Shown here: in pieces, positions 49,458-57,657 of the stretch
Numbering within the stretch: the first letter of the stretch is position 1
How the letters are laid out: each line of letters begins with the position of its first letter
Program-made: the position numbers and the translations under genes
Assembly: GCF_032716425.1 (NCBI RefSeq)
Contig: NZ_CP090419.1
Coordinates: 711,501-775,500 of the forward strand
Source of the DNA: Pseudoalteromonas sp. N1230-9
GTDB taxonomy: Bacteria > Pseudomonadota > Gammaproteobacteria > Enterobacterales > Alteromonadaceae
DNA: 64,000 nt
Reading direction: 5' to 3'
The notes under the pieces: generated by a model
Told to the model about the DNA's origin: nothing
Seen by the model: only the letters and a program-made list of their open reading frames with translations
Databases searched by the model: none

Positions 49458-49958
49458 TTAATCTAATGAGCGATAAATGCGCTTGTTTTCTTCTTTTGTA
49501 AGCGTGATCACTTCTGTTTTAGCTACATAATCTTGCAGTGCCCGCTTATTTTTAAAATCAATTAATACCACTAAATTACCCAACCCCAGTAGTGCGCTAA
49601 TTGCTCTAAGAGCGCCCTGAGGCCAGCTTATTAGATTACCATCGAGTGTTTGTACTTTTAAACGCCATGCGCGCATACCAATCGTTTGACCACTTTTAGC
49701 CCAAAAATAGCTAAAGAAAGCGACGCTCACTAACACCAATAAAGCGCTGCGAATCCCATAAAGAAGCGGTGAGTTTTGAATATAAGCTGAGACATCTTCT
49801 GCATCTCCAACAGTTAATATGTCTAGCGAAATTAAAGCTTGAATAGCAAGTAGATAAAGCACAGTTGTCAGCATCGCAAAAGCAATGACAACTAATGTAT
49901 CGTAGATTAAAGAAGCAAAACGGCGCCAAAAACCGGCACGTGGAAACTCAGCTGACAT
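49458..49958 (-). CDS. RDD family membrane protein
   Basis: A 166-aa inner-membrane protein of the RDD family. Family landmarks are the N-terminal 'PRAGFWRRFASLIYDTLVV' (Arg and Asp residues) and 'SGQTIGMRAWRLKVQTLDG' near residue 107. About three helices are predicted. Some RDD proteins act as Na+(Li+)/H+ antiporters, but most are uncharacterised. I prefer the ATG at 49958, with GGATGAG 7 bases before it, over the ATG at 49970. It is convergent with lptG. Confidence 0.88.
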   Translation of the reverse strand: MSAEFPRAGFWRRFASLIYDTLVVIAFAMLTTVLYLLAIQALISLDILTVGDAEDVSAYIQNSPLLYGIRSALLVLVSVAFFSYFWAKSGQTIGMRAWRLKVQTLDGNLISWPQGALRAISALLGLGNLVVLIDFKNKRALQDYVAKTEVITLTKEENKRIYRSLD

Positions 49959-50096
49959 AGACAATCTCATCCAATTAAATTGCGCAGTAGTTTAGCAAAG
50001 TACTCACAAAACAAGAAATACTTAGCGATTGTTTAGTAATTCGACAAACAGGTCTGACCTGCTATAGTTGAGAAAATAATAAAAAGAGCACACACA

Positions 50097-51755
50097 ATGT
50101 CTATTTCAAAAAGTGAAACTCATCACGTTTTTAATCAGCCTCAACCATTAGAAAACTATAATGTTTATCAAGCCGATGATGTTTTGAAATATTGGCAAAA
50201 GCAATTTTCAGGTCAGTGGGGAACTGAGCATCTAACTGCATTTGGGGAGCAAGTGGGTGGTGTATTACTAAAAGCTGGATTCTTAGCAAACAAGCACTTA
50301 CCTGAACTAACGACTCACAGTCGGTTTGGCGAACGCATAGATCAAGTTGACTATCACCCGAGTTACCACCAATTAATGCAGCATGCTATTGAGCAAGGGC
50401 ATTGCGCTTTACCTTGGCAGCAAAAAAAGCCTGGCAGTCATGTAGTAAGAGCTGTAATGGCGGTGCTGCACAATCATGCAGATCCAGGCTCAGGTTGTCC
50501 CCTCACCATGACATTTGCCAGTGTGCCAGCGATTGCCTGCCAAGCCAATGTGGCACAAAAGTGGCTGCCAAAAATACTTTCAAAGCATTACGATGGCGGC
50601 AATAAACCTTGGTTTGAAAAACAAGGTGTTACTATTGGTATGGCAATGACCGAAAAACAAGGTGGTTCTGATGTGCGTGCAAATACTACAAAAGCTGCGC
50701 CATTAACGACTGCAGGAGCAGGTGAGCTTTATAGCTTAGAGGGGCATAAGTGGTTTTGCTCAGCGCCTATGAGTGACGCATTCTTAGTACTTGCAAATAC
50801 GGATGAAAAACAACTCTCATGCTTTTTAGTACCTAGGTGGCTCGAAAATGGCGAAAAAAATGCCATGTATATTCAGCGCTTAAAAAATAAGTTAGGTAAT
50901 CAATCGAACGCCAGTTCAGAAATAGAGTTCAGGGGTGCACATGGTTGGCTTTTAGGTGAACCAGGACGAGGTATTGCTACTATTATTCAAATGGTGGCAC
51001 TCACTCGTTACGATTGTATGTTAGGCTCGAGCTCGTTAATGCTTCAAGCTGTAAAAGAAGCGATATGGCATACCGCAGGGCGAAGTGTATTTGGTAAAAA
51101 TTTACACCAACAACCTCTCATGTTAAATGTACTGGCTGATTTAGCGATCGAGGCTGAAGCCGCTTTGGCAATCTCTATGCGTATAGCTCATGCCCTTGAT
51201 AATCAAAATGATAACAGCGAAGTGTTATTGGTTCGAAGTGCCACCGCAATTGGCAAATACTGGATTTGCAAGCGTGCTATTCAACATACCTATGAGGCGA
51301 TGGAGTGTATTGGTGGCGTGGGTTATGTGCAGGACAATGTCACTAGTCGTCTTTATAAAGAAGCACCGGTTAACTCTATTTGGGAAGGTTCAGGTAATGT
51401 ACAGTGCTTAGACTTATTACGCGTTTTTAAGCGTGAACCTGAGTCGTTAAAAGCACTTATAAATGAACTTGAGAAAGCGCGAACACTTAACGAAGAGTTT
51501 GCGATTAAACTTGATGAATTAAAGCTTATGCTCAATGAAGCTAAACATCTGGAAATGCATGCTCGGCGTATAATGGAGCACCTAGCACAGCTTTGGCAAG
51601 CCGCAACCTTGCTACAGTTTGGCGAGCCAATTATCGCTGATGCGTTTGTTAAAAGCCGCTTAAAAGGAACAGGGTTTTCGCAGTATGGTTGCTTGAGCCA
51701 TGAGATTGATTGTGAGGCTATCGTCCTGCGAATGATGCCAAAACATCAAAGTTAA
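50097..51755 (+). CDS. aidB: AidB-like acyl-CoA dehydrogenase
   Basis: A 552-aa FAD-dependent protein of the AidB branch of acyl-CoA dehydrogenases; E. coli AidB (541 aa) binds DNA and protects it from alkylation. FAD and fold segments visible are 'GMAMTEKQGGSDVRANTT', 'GHKWFCSAPMSDAFLVLA' and 'YEAMECIGGVGYVQD', with 'SRLYKEAPVNSIWEGSGNV' carrying the AidB-type ACAD active-site region. It is alone on its strand between the RDD gene and the tRNA. Whether it acts in alkylation repair or as a short-chain dehydrogenase is not decided by sequence. Confidence 0.9.
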   Translation: MSISKSETHHVFNQPQPLENYNVYQADDVLKYWQKQFSGQWGTEHLTAFGEQVGGVLLKAGFLANKHLPELTTHSRFGERIDQVDYHPSYHQLMQHAIEQGHCALPWQQKKPGSHVVRAVMAVLHNHADPGSGCPLTMTFASVPAIACQANVAQKWLPKILSKHYDGGNKPWFEKQGVTIGMAMTEKQGGSDVRANTTKAAPLTTAGAGELYSLEGHKWFCSAPMSDAFLVLANTDEKQLSCFLVPRWLENGEKNAMYIQRLKNKLGNQSNASSEIEFRGAHGWLLGEPGRGIATIIQMVALTRYDCMLGSSSLMLQAVKEAIWHTAGRSVFGKNLHQQPLMLNVLADLAIEAEAALAISMRIAHALDNQNDNSEVLLVRSATAIGKYWICKRAIQHTYEAMECIGGVGYVQDNVTSRLYKEAPVNSIWEGSGNVQCLDLLRVFKREPESLKALINELEKARTLNEEFAIKLDELKLMLNEAKHLEMHARRIMEHLAQLWQAATLLQFGEPIIADAFVKSRLKGTGFSQYGCLSHEIDCEAIVLRMMPKHQS

Positions 51756-51791
51756 TAATTTGTATATTAATTGTTCGGTTGAAAGGGCGAG

Positions 51792-51875
51792 ATGAATAAA
51801 ACGCTTGCTGCCATACCCATTCTTTGTATAATGCTTGGCATAGAGACAAAGGCAGTAAATAAGTTTTTGCTCTAA
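51792..51875 (+). CDS. Possible 27-aa micro-ORF before the tRNA
   Basis: ATG with AAGGG 4-5 bases upstream, coding MNKTLAAIPILCIMLGIETK and a short tail. The hydrophobic core resembles a signal or small membrane peptide. It is short enough to arise by chance. Confidence 0.25.
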   Translation: MNKTLAAIPILCIMLGIETKAVNKFLL

Positions 51876-51924
51876 AGTGGTTTTTCTTTATCTTCTCGTG
51901 TTTAGAAGGTGAAAGAAAAATGAA

Positions 51925-52009
51925 GCCAGTATGATGGAATTGGTAGACATGACGGATTCAAAATCCGTTGCCTTCGGGCGTGGCGGTTCAAGTCCGCCTA
52001 CTGGTACCA
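51925..52009 (+). tRNA. tRNA-Leu (anticodon CAA)
   Basis: An 85-nt gene folds as a full cloverleaf with a long variable arm. The acceptor is GCCAGTA/TACTGGT (G1-U72 wobble), the anticodon stem ACGGA/TCCGT encloses TTCAAAA with CAA at 51959-51961, the variable arm is GCC-TTCG-GGC, and the T arm is GGCGG-TTCAAGT-CCGCC. The CCA end is encoded. It is the integration site of the adjacent island. Confidence 0.96.
51956..51982 (+). repeat. att core, left copy (within tRNA-Leu)
   Basis: 27 bases of the tRNA, from the 3' end of the anticodon-arm 5' strand through the variable arm, identical to 57658-57684. This is the probable crossover segment. Confidence 0.8.
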
Positions 52010-52015
52010 CTTTTG

Positions 52016-52044
52016 AACCCTAGCCAATTGGTTAGGGTTTTTTT
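52016..52044 (+). terminator. Intrinsic terminator of tRNA-Leu
   Basis: Stem AACCCTAGCC-AATT-GGTTAGGGTT (one G-U pair) followed by TTTTTT. The same sequence, one base shorter, recurs at the far end of the island (57843-57871). Confidence 0.85.
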
Positions 52045-52136
52045 ATGCCTGAAAAAGTAGTGTGCGGACTTAAGCGCCACGCGAGGCGAGGCACTAAAGC
52101 AAGTAAAAGTCCGCCTACTGGTACCACTTTTATGAC
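52045..52136 (+). repeat. Long nested repeat, left copy
   Basis: About 92 bases running from ATGCCTGAAAAAGT through GCACTAAAGCAAGTAAAA to the tRNA 3' end (GTCCGCCTACTGGTACCAC) and CTTTTATGAC. It is nearly identical to 57756-57841 and shares its last 40 bases or so with 57685-57730. Confidence 0.85.
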
Positions 52137-52261
52137 CGTCGATTTTAAAGGGGGTTTTCTTTTCTGTAATGTGGTTTTTCTTAGTCTCATCCATCTTTAT
52201 AAAACTTACTCAAACTGTAACGATTTTTGTCACAGTTTGTTTCTGCTTTTTACGTGTCACA

Positions 52262-52665
52262 ATGGCCATGAGTTGTTTTTGCTAAAGCTCACTTCTATTA
52301 GCTTGGATTCTTGTAAGTGATATTTCAGAGCCCCTCACAGAGCCTGTTTCGCTAATTGATATTAATAACAACTTGGCTTTGTCAGAGTCAATATCGAGTA
52401 CAGATGAATGCCATGTAAACCACACAGGCCATAGTTTCATGTTATTGGATGAAGGTGGGATCATAACGTTTGATGACGACCACGGTGCGTCAGACTGGGG
52501 ATTTGATGATGCAGGTATCAGTGATAATACAGATTTTTAGGTAGTGAAGGAAGGGGGGTGGTGGATACCATTTTAGGCAGGTGTAGCAACAATCATCTTA
52601 TTCGCTGCGGTTTATTATCTGATCAAAGAAATTTTGAAAAGAAAATACACTTCGAATAAGAAATA
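52262..52665 (+). pseudogene. Decayed exported/membrane protein gene
   Basis: One reading frame of about 134 codons is open except for TAA at 52283 and TAG at 52538 and 52574. It begins at ATG 52262; a hydrophobic leader (LLLAWILV) follows, then an acidic segment 'SEPLTEPVSLIDINNNLAL', a 'DDDHGASDWGFDDAGISDNTDF' stretch, WWIPF, a transmembrane helix (AGVATIILFAAVYYLIKEIL) and a lysine-rich tail. The layout of leader, short ectodomain, helix and basic tail suggests a small bitopic membrane protein. The family is not recognised. The stops fit decay. Confidence 0.5.
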
Positions 52666-53191
52666 GTTTGTACTAGATCTGACTGTTACCTATTTTTCAA
52701 TCGGTGACTGTTAGTTTAGATTTGAGCAAAATTCTTCTCAGCAAATAAAAAAAGTTGGTAATCAAATTCTCGTTAGTTAGTGTCCTTACCAAAGCCCATA
52801 TCAGTGGGCTTTTTTGTGTTCAAATCTGGTTACTGTTCCAATAAGGTCTGTTTTATATGTATTTACGACTTCGCCCAGTTTCTATCTTAAGTGCTCAATT
52901 CTAAAATAGGGATAACGTAAATTCTTTAAAGATATTTTATGAGAGGTAGCTGGGCATTAAAAGATTAAATTTACTTCTACATATTTGACTAAAAGTTTAA
53001 TTTTTACAATAACATTATTAAGCGCCGTTTTTGCAATATAACAAGTTGAACACCTAGTTGTTTTAATAGTTTATTTACAAATGTAATTTTTGGTGGGATC
53101 ATCATGATATGTAATACGCACTATTTTGATGTGTTATAAATCATCACAATGGTTTCAATAAGTTTCTATTTTTAAAGGAGTAAGCATATTA
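52666..53191. other. Intergenic region upstream of the membrane coiled-coil gene
   Basis: 526 AT-rich bases without a credible ORF. It contains one intrinsic terminator (52791-52815) and must carry the promoter of the following gene. I see no other repeat or RNA structure. Confidence 0.5.
52791..52815 (+). terminator. Intrinsic terminator within the island
   Basis: Stem AAAGCCCA-TATCAG-TGGGCTTT followed by a T run. No intact gene precedes it; it probably served the decayed gene at 52262-52665. Confidence 0.75.
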
Positions 53192-54361
53192 ATGGAAGAG
53201 TATTATCCAATTTGGTTATCTATTATTCTGGGAATTCCATTGGGTTGTGGGATAAGTTTCGCTGTTTGCAGTTTAAAAGGTAAGGCAAAGCAAGCGTTTT
53301 TATTAGGGAGTGGGGGCTCAATTACAGGGGTACTTATTGTACAAGCAACTACGATGACTGAAGTGGAGGTTTCTTTAAGCTTCTTATCTCTTTCATTAAC
53401 GGCATTAGTTACCGCAAGTTTATTGATATATTTTTATGTGTCTGACTTGAAAAAAAAGTGCCCAACCCTTCCTTTTAATATTTCATATCTTATTTCCTCA
53501 GACAGTAGATTAACGGAGATATATGAACAATACATCGAATCTGAGACACAAGGTATAGCTCGTAAAGATGAACTAGATATAAAAAGTAAAGAACTTAAAG
53601 AAAAAGAAGATGCTCTAAACCTTAAATCAAAAGAATTAGAAAAACAGCGAAAAGCTCAGGAAGAAATGGAGGAGAATATTAAGGAAAGAGTAAAAAATGG
53701 ATACACACTTAGCCTACCTGACTCAAAAAATATTCCTTTGAGTGAATCTATGGTTCGCTCATTACCTCGATATTTTGAGCATATTCTTAGATTTTTAGAT
53801 GAAGTAGGCTTACAATTTGAGCAACTTAATGCAAGATTTCCTTCTACGGATGACTTTCCAAAGGAAATTTTAATAAAATCTAGTCTTGAGGTTATAGCCC
53901 GTAGTATTCGAAGTCATCTGATTCAAGATTCATCGGCCAGAGTAACATTCAGGATTTTAGATGGTAATCACTTTAAAGCTTTTGCTGTCGATTCTAGAGG
54001 TGGCGCTGCTAAAAGTGTTTCTGACATTCCTAATGATAGTACAAACATGATCAAAGCTTCGGCAGGAGTCAAAAGAGGGTTGGTTAAAAGCATAAATCCT
54101 GAATATGACTATAATTCAAATGGGATTGGTTCTAAATGGGATGATTACCTGACTAGTACATTTGAACAATATGTCCTTGACGAACATCCACTTATTTCTA
54201 TGAATATATCTATTCAAGGATCAAGCTCGGAATTATCAAACTTTTTAAAATTCATGTCGTATATAAAGTTTGAAATTTTAATTGAAGATTTGTTAGATAT
54301 GGTTGATGACAACTATTCGTTGAAAAGTTTTTTATTATCTCTACAGAAGGAAGCCGCATAA
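53192..54361 (+). CDS. Membrane-anchored coiled-coil protein with possible GAF-like domain
   Basis: A 389-aa protein I cannot assign to a named family. Two or three N-terminal transmembrane helices (about residues 7-27, 33-52 and 62-86) are followed by a charged coiled coil (about 122-172, with repeated KSKELKEKE-type heptads). A C-terminal alpha/beta domain (about 215-385) has the pattern 'ARVTFRILDGNHFKAFAVDSRGG ... PLISMNISIQG', which resembles a GAF-type sensor. AAAGGAG lies about 11 bases before the ATG. The TAA overlaps the next ATG (TAATG). A membrane sensor or effector in a defence cassette is inferred from context only. Confidence 0.72.
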   Translation: MEEYYPIWLSIILGIPLGCGISFAVCSLKGKAKQAFLLGSGGSITGVLIVQATTMTEVEVSLSFLSLSLTALVTASLLIYFYVSDLKKKCPTLPFNISYLISSDSRLTEIYEQYIESETQGIARKDELDIKSKELKEKEDALNLKSKELEKQRKAQEEMEENIKERVKNGYTLSLPDSKNIPLSESMVRSLPRYFEHILRFLDEVGLQFEQLNARFPSTDDFPKEILIKSSLEVIARSIRSHLIQDSSARVTFRILDGNHFKAFAVDSRGGAAKSVSDIPNDSTNMIKASAGVKRGLVKSINPEYDYNSNGIGSKWDDYLTSTFEQYVLDEHPLISMNISIQGSSSELSNFLKFMSYIKFEILIEDLLDMVDDNYSLKSFLLSLQKEAA

Positions 54362-54582
54362 TGTCAAAAGTTTCTTTGGGTTCAGCATTAACAGCACCTA
54401 GCTTTTATGATTACATCGGAGACAAGGAAAAAGCTAAAAAAGCTGAAATATTAGTTGAGGAACATCTTGCAAACCACAGTAGTTCTGATGGGGATGAATA
54501 TCTGTTTATTGAGGTAAGCCGAGCGGATAAAGCACTCTTAGAGGCGTATAAGAAATATAACAAGCAAATTAATAAAGGCTAA
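54361..54582 (+). CDS. Small protein coupled to the membrane coiled-coil gene
   Basis: A 73-aa soluble protein, rich in Lys and Glu, without signal or membrane helix. It reads as two helices with a hinge ('AEILVEEHLANHSSSDGDEYLFIEVSRADKALLEAYKKY'). Its ATG overlaps the stop of the preceding gene by one base, so the two are almost certainly translated together and may interact. The family is not recognised. Confidence 0.65.
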   Translation: MSKVSLGSALTAPSFYDYIGDKEKAKKAEILVEEHLANHSSSDGDEYLFIEVSRADKALLEAYKKYNKQINKG

Positions 54583-54641
54583 ATATAGTTTGCTCTTGCC
54601 CCACCGTTGCTTATTTTAACTAACAGTTTTTAGAGTGTTAT

Positions 54642-54671
54642 TTGAGCATTATCAGTATTTACTACTAATAT
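54642..54671 (+). promoter_or_regulatory. Candidate promoter of the OLD-family gene
   Basis: TTGAGC, an 18-base spacer and TAATAT, about 90 bases before the ATG at 54761. It is a pattern match only; the gene could also be read from the upstream pair. Confidence 0.35.
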
Positions 54672-54760
54672 TTTAATTGGAAAGTGGGTAATAGCATGAG
54701 ATAAAAATGCGCAAGTCTCGCATAATTAGTGTTAAGCCTTCAATCAAGGTTCAGGGAACG

Positions 54761-56373
54761 ATGAAAATATCAAAAGTAACCATCAAAAACTTTAGATCGA
54801 AAATGCAGTTTTTGACTTCAAAGATTTTAATGTTTTTGTAGGTCAAAATAATGCTGGCAAAACAAACCTTTTTGAAGCAATAGGATGGTTCTTTAAAGGA
54901 TTACCAAAAGGAAAATCAATAAGAGATTTATACCCAAATAGAAATACCTCTAAAGAGATTTCAGTGGAAATTGAATTCGAAGGTGCTCTGCATGGCGCTG
55001 AGAATATGCGTAATGAAGCTAATAAAACGAAAATGTTAAACGTTCTAGATGGTAACGATACACTTACAGTAAAGAGAACAAGCACTGAACCTACCAAAAG
55101 GAAATTAACCATTGGTGGGTTGGAGTTAGCTAGAAACCCAGCAGGTTTTGATAAAGCATTCAACGATTTCTTACCTAAATTTGAGTATATTCATACAAAG
55201 CAATATTTTGATGAGGTTGCAAAATATTCATCTAAAACACCTGTTGGAATAATGCTCTCTTCAGTGTTAGAAGAAATCCTTCAAGATGATCCTCAGTATA
55301 GTGCTTTTAGAACTAAATTTGATGAGTTGTTTGATGATGAAAATTCGGCGGTAAAAGTTGAATTTGATAAGCTTGGTGATAGCGTCAAGACACACTTGGA
55401 GAAACAGTTTGCAGAGTGTACAAAGGTCTGTTTCGAGGTCACTAGTCCTGAGTTTGACGATTTATTGAAAAATTTCCAAACAAAGGTGGATGATGGTGTA
55501 GAAACTTATGCTTCGGAGAAAGGTGATGGTATGCAGAGAGCGTTAATGCTCGCAATAATCCAAGCTTATGCGGAGTATAGAAAAAACCGTGATGATGCAG
55601 GTAAATCATTTCTTTTCTTCATAGATGAGGCCGAACTACATTTGCATCCAACCGCACAAAGAAAGCTGAAGAATGTTTTATTGGAACTTTGCGAAGATCT
55701 CGATCAAGTATTTATAAACACACATTCTTCTGTATTTGTAGCAGATGAACATGCCGCACAAAAAATTTTTAAAGTCGAAAAAGAGGATAGTCATACCAAT
55801 TTCAGGCCTGTGGACACTTTCGATAAACCATATGTGGTTTTTGAATTGTTAGGAGGAAGCCCTTCAGACTTACTATTACCTCGTAACTTCATAATTGTTG
55901 AGGGCCCCAGTGAAGTCGAATTGTTAACTAGAGTTATTCGTCGTTTTTATCCGGATAAGCCGTGTGTTCAAGTAATTTCTGCCGAAGGTGATACTCATCA
56001 AGCCAAACGTTCTATCAATGCAATTAAAAAGGCGTTTAAACCGCTAGAGAGCTCAATTTTCGAAGAAAAAATGGTGGTTTTGTGTGATGCACCCACAAAT
56101 AAGGCGCAAGCTGGATTTGATGATTTTATTAAGACTTTCAAAACCTTTAAAGATAGAGGGCAAATAATTGTCTTAGAGCGAGGTTCACTTGAAGAGTGTT
56201 ATCCAGACCATGAAGATTGGAAGCGCACAGAAGAACAAGTTTCTGAAATGAGCGGCAAACAAAAGACAAAACTATCAAAACGGGTAGGTGATCATATTAC
56301 GAAAGAACAATTTGAGAATGAAATGCCAACATTGTTTAACACTCTCGAAACCGCGTGGGAATTAGCGTATTGA
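54761..56373 (+). pseudogene. OLD-family ATPase/TOPRIM endonuclease, frameshifted near the start
   Basis: The ATG at 54761 (AGGGA just upstream) begins MKISKVTIKNFRS, the classic N terminus of SMC/OLD-type ATPases, but this frame stops at 54839. The rest continues in another frame: IENAVFDFKDFNVFV, Walker A GQNNAGKT (about 54841-54864), an ABC-signature-like EKGDGMQRALM, Walker B FFIDEAELHLHP, a switch INTHSSV, then a TOPRIM domain (IIVEGPSEVELL; CDAPTNK). Restoring one ATCG unit after 54799 would give FRSIENA and a protein of about 537 aa. No in-frame ATG or TTG exists between the shift and GTG 54964, which lies past Walker A. Probably inactivated, or a sequencing error. Confidence 0.8.
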
Positions 56374-56452
56374 AAATTAACAAGTCGTTCCAGGTGATGC
56401 CTATAGCGCAATTAGAACAAACGTTAGCCTTAATTTGAAGATGTAATTTGCT

Positions 56453-56481
56453 TTGACATTTATTTCTAGTCGCTCCATAAT
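56453..56481 (+). promoter_or_regulatory. Promoter of the type III antitoxin RNA
   Basis: TTGACA (56453-56458), a 17-base spacer and CATAAT (56476-56481): a near-consensus sigma-70 promoter just before the tandem repeats. Confidence 0.8.
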
Positions 56482-56500
56482 TAGAATGTAGTCAGTGGCG

Positions 56501-56604
56501 GTAGGAGCACCCCACGTAAAAAACTGAAGCGTCCAAACAGAATGTTGTGGAGGTAGGAGCACCCCACGTAAAAAACTGAAGCATCCAAACAGAATTGACT
56601 ACCG
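56501..56604 (+). ncRNA. tenpI: Type III antitoxin RNA repeats (TenpI/ToxI type)
   Basis: Two tandem 52-bp units (56501-56552 and 56553-56604), identical over the first 30 bases (GTAGGAGCACCCCACGTAAA and on) with one substitution before position 45. They are preceded by a partial unit from about 56484 (AGAATGTAGTCAGTGG). A near-consensus promoter lies upstream, and an intrinsic terminator and the toxin gene follow. In type III systems each repeat is cut by the toxin and the RNA monomers bind and inhibit it. The GGAG/CCCAC and later segments could form pseudoknot pairs. Confidence 0.78.
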
Positions 56605-56605
56605 A

Positions 56606-56629
56606 AAGCCTCCGAAAGGAGGTTTTTTC
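56606..56629 (+). terminator. Attenuating terminator between antitoxin RNA and toxin gene
   Basis: Stem GCCTCC-GAAA-GGAGGT followed by TTTTTT, 19 bases before the toxin start. In type III loci such a terminator limits toxin mRNA relative to antitoxin RNA. Confidence 0.88.
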
Positions 56630-56647
56630 GTTTAGGGAAGTATATTT

Positions 56648-57118
56648 GTGCAATTAAAAAAATTAGACAGCTCTTTTTATACTGAAAACTCACATTTAAA
56701 AGAAGCATTAGATAACCATAATGGGAATTGGGCTCAAGGCAAGATCCGAGGCTATGGAATCGTACTTATTACAATAAACAGCTTATCTTTTGCAATCCCG
56801 CTTAGGTCAAACATAAAGCATAAGTCCTCTTATATCACCGTAAAATCTAACCAAGCCAATATTGAAGGTAAAGGATTGGATTTCACTAAAGCTCTTGTAA
56901 TAGCTGATCAAAAGTATATATCAAACTTACCTTTCAAAATATCATCCTCAGAACATCAAAAACTGGCGAATAAAGAGTATTACATTACCAAAAAATTTGA
57001 GAAATATGTCGAAAAATATATTAATGCAGTTAGCAAGCCTGATGAAAATATTTTAGGCAGTGTGGACTACCGTTTTTCTACTCTTTGTAACTATCATGCC
57101 GAGTTAGGTTTACTGTAA
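56648..57118 (+). CDS. tenpN: Type III toxin-antitoxin endoribonuclease toxin, TenpN-like
   Basis: A 156-aa basic cytoplasmic protein that resembles the TenpN branch of ToxN/AbiQ-type endoribonuclease toxins. The family-like core is 'RGYGIVLITINSLSFAIPLRSNIKH' (about residues 34-58), a beta-rich segment with the conserved Pro-Leu-Arg-Ser, then 'GLDFTKALVIADQKYI' and a helical C-terminus. The start is GTG (56648) with AGGGAAG about 8 bases upstream. It directly follows antitoxin RNA repeats and a terminator, the defining order of type III loci. Toxicity, neutralisation and phage abortive infection are family knowledge; the TenpN assignment is from recall. Confidence 0.8.
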   Translation: MQLKKLDSSFYTENSHLKEALDNHNGNWAQGKIRGYGIVLITINSLSFAIPLRSNIKHKSSYITVKSNQANIEGKGLDFTKALVIADQKYISNLPFKISSSEHQKLANKEYYITKKFEKYVEKYINAVSKPDENILGSVDYRFSTLCNYHAELGLL

Positions 57119-57272
57119 AGTCAACAAAGCTTCAACCAAGTACGAAAAACAGCATATTGTGCTCCTTTTCCATTAAGTTTAGCCTGCGATCTTACGCCGC
57201 GATTAGTAAAAATTTGCCAAAGTCTGGCTCTGACACTTAAGAGGAAATAAAAAATATAAATAAGGAAATTCA

Positions 57273-57563
57273 ATGGTTACAAAGGATGAAGAAAAAGAGC
57301 TACCAATCCCCTTTGAGTGGCGACAAACATTATACACCGTTGTAGAGCGCCTCGTTAAAAATAACCATCACTCAATAGGTAAAATTCCATTAGTGTCAAA
57401 ATTACCTGAGGCTACCTCAATCCAAATCAATTCTTACATTGAAGATTACGGTGAAAAGTTGATTAGCTTACCTGAATTCGCATGGGATTCATCTGTTTAT
57501 GTTTGGCATAAAGCCCGTGATTGCAAGTGTTTATCTTCAAGTAAATTATATAAAAAACTGTGA
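57273..57563 (+). CDS. Small island protein, 96 aa
   Basis: A soluble 96-aa protein with a good AAGGA ribosome binding site 6 bases before the ATG. It begins with an acidic stretch and then PIPFEWRQTLYTVVERLVKN, and ends in a lysine-rich tail with a CKC pair. The 'PIPFEWR' opening recalls a small uncharacterised family seen in accessory regions (DUF7668-like), but I hold this loosely. It lies 154 bp after the toxin gene, in the same direction. Confidence 0.55.
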   Translation: MVTKDEEKELPIPFEWRQTLYTVVERLVKNNHHSIGKIPLVSKLPEATSIQINSYIEDYGEKLISLPEFAWDSSVYVWHKARDCKCLSSSKLYKKL

Positions 57564-57657
57564 CGATTTTTTGCCATTGTGACAATGTTTTGTCAAAGCA
57601 TTAAAAATTAAAATCTTAAATATCAATAATTTAAGTTTCACCTATGCTGTTACACAA

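Noticed and set aside
52045..52320. ORFs in the att repeats coding MPEKVVCGLKRHA-like peptides (also 57726-57917)
   Set aside because: They arise because the same repeat DNA is duplicated; they have no ribosome binding sites and cross terminators and tRNA tails.
52538..52576. Recoded TAG codons (pyrrolysine or amber readthrough) as an active mechanism
   Set aside because: No recoding signal is seen and a TAA also interrupts the frame, so decay is the simpler explanation.
54964..56373. OLD-type gene starting at GTG 54964
   Set aside because: That start would drop the N terminus and Walker A motif, which are visibly encoded just upstream in the same frame.
56501..56604. Tandem repeats as a CRISPR array
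   Set aside because: Only two 52-bp units occur with no unique spacers of regular size and no cas genes; the promoter-repeats-terminator-toxin order fits a type III antitoxin instead.
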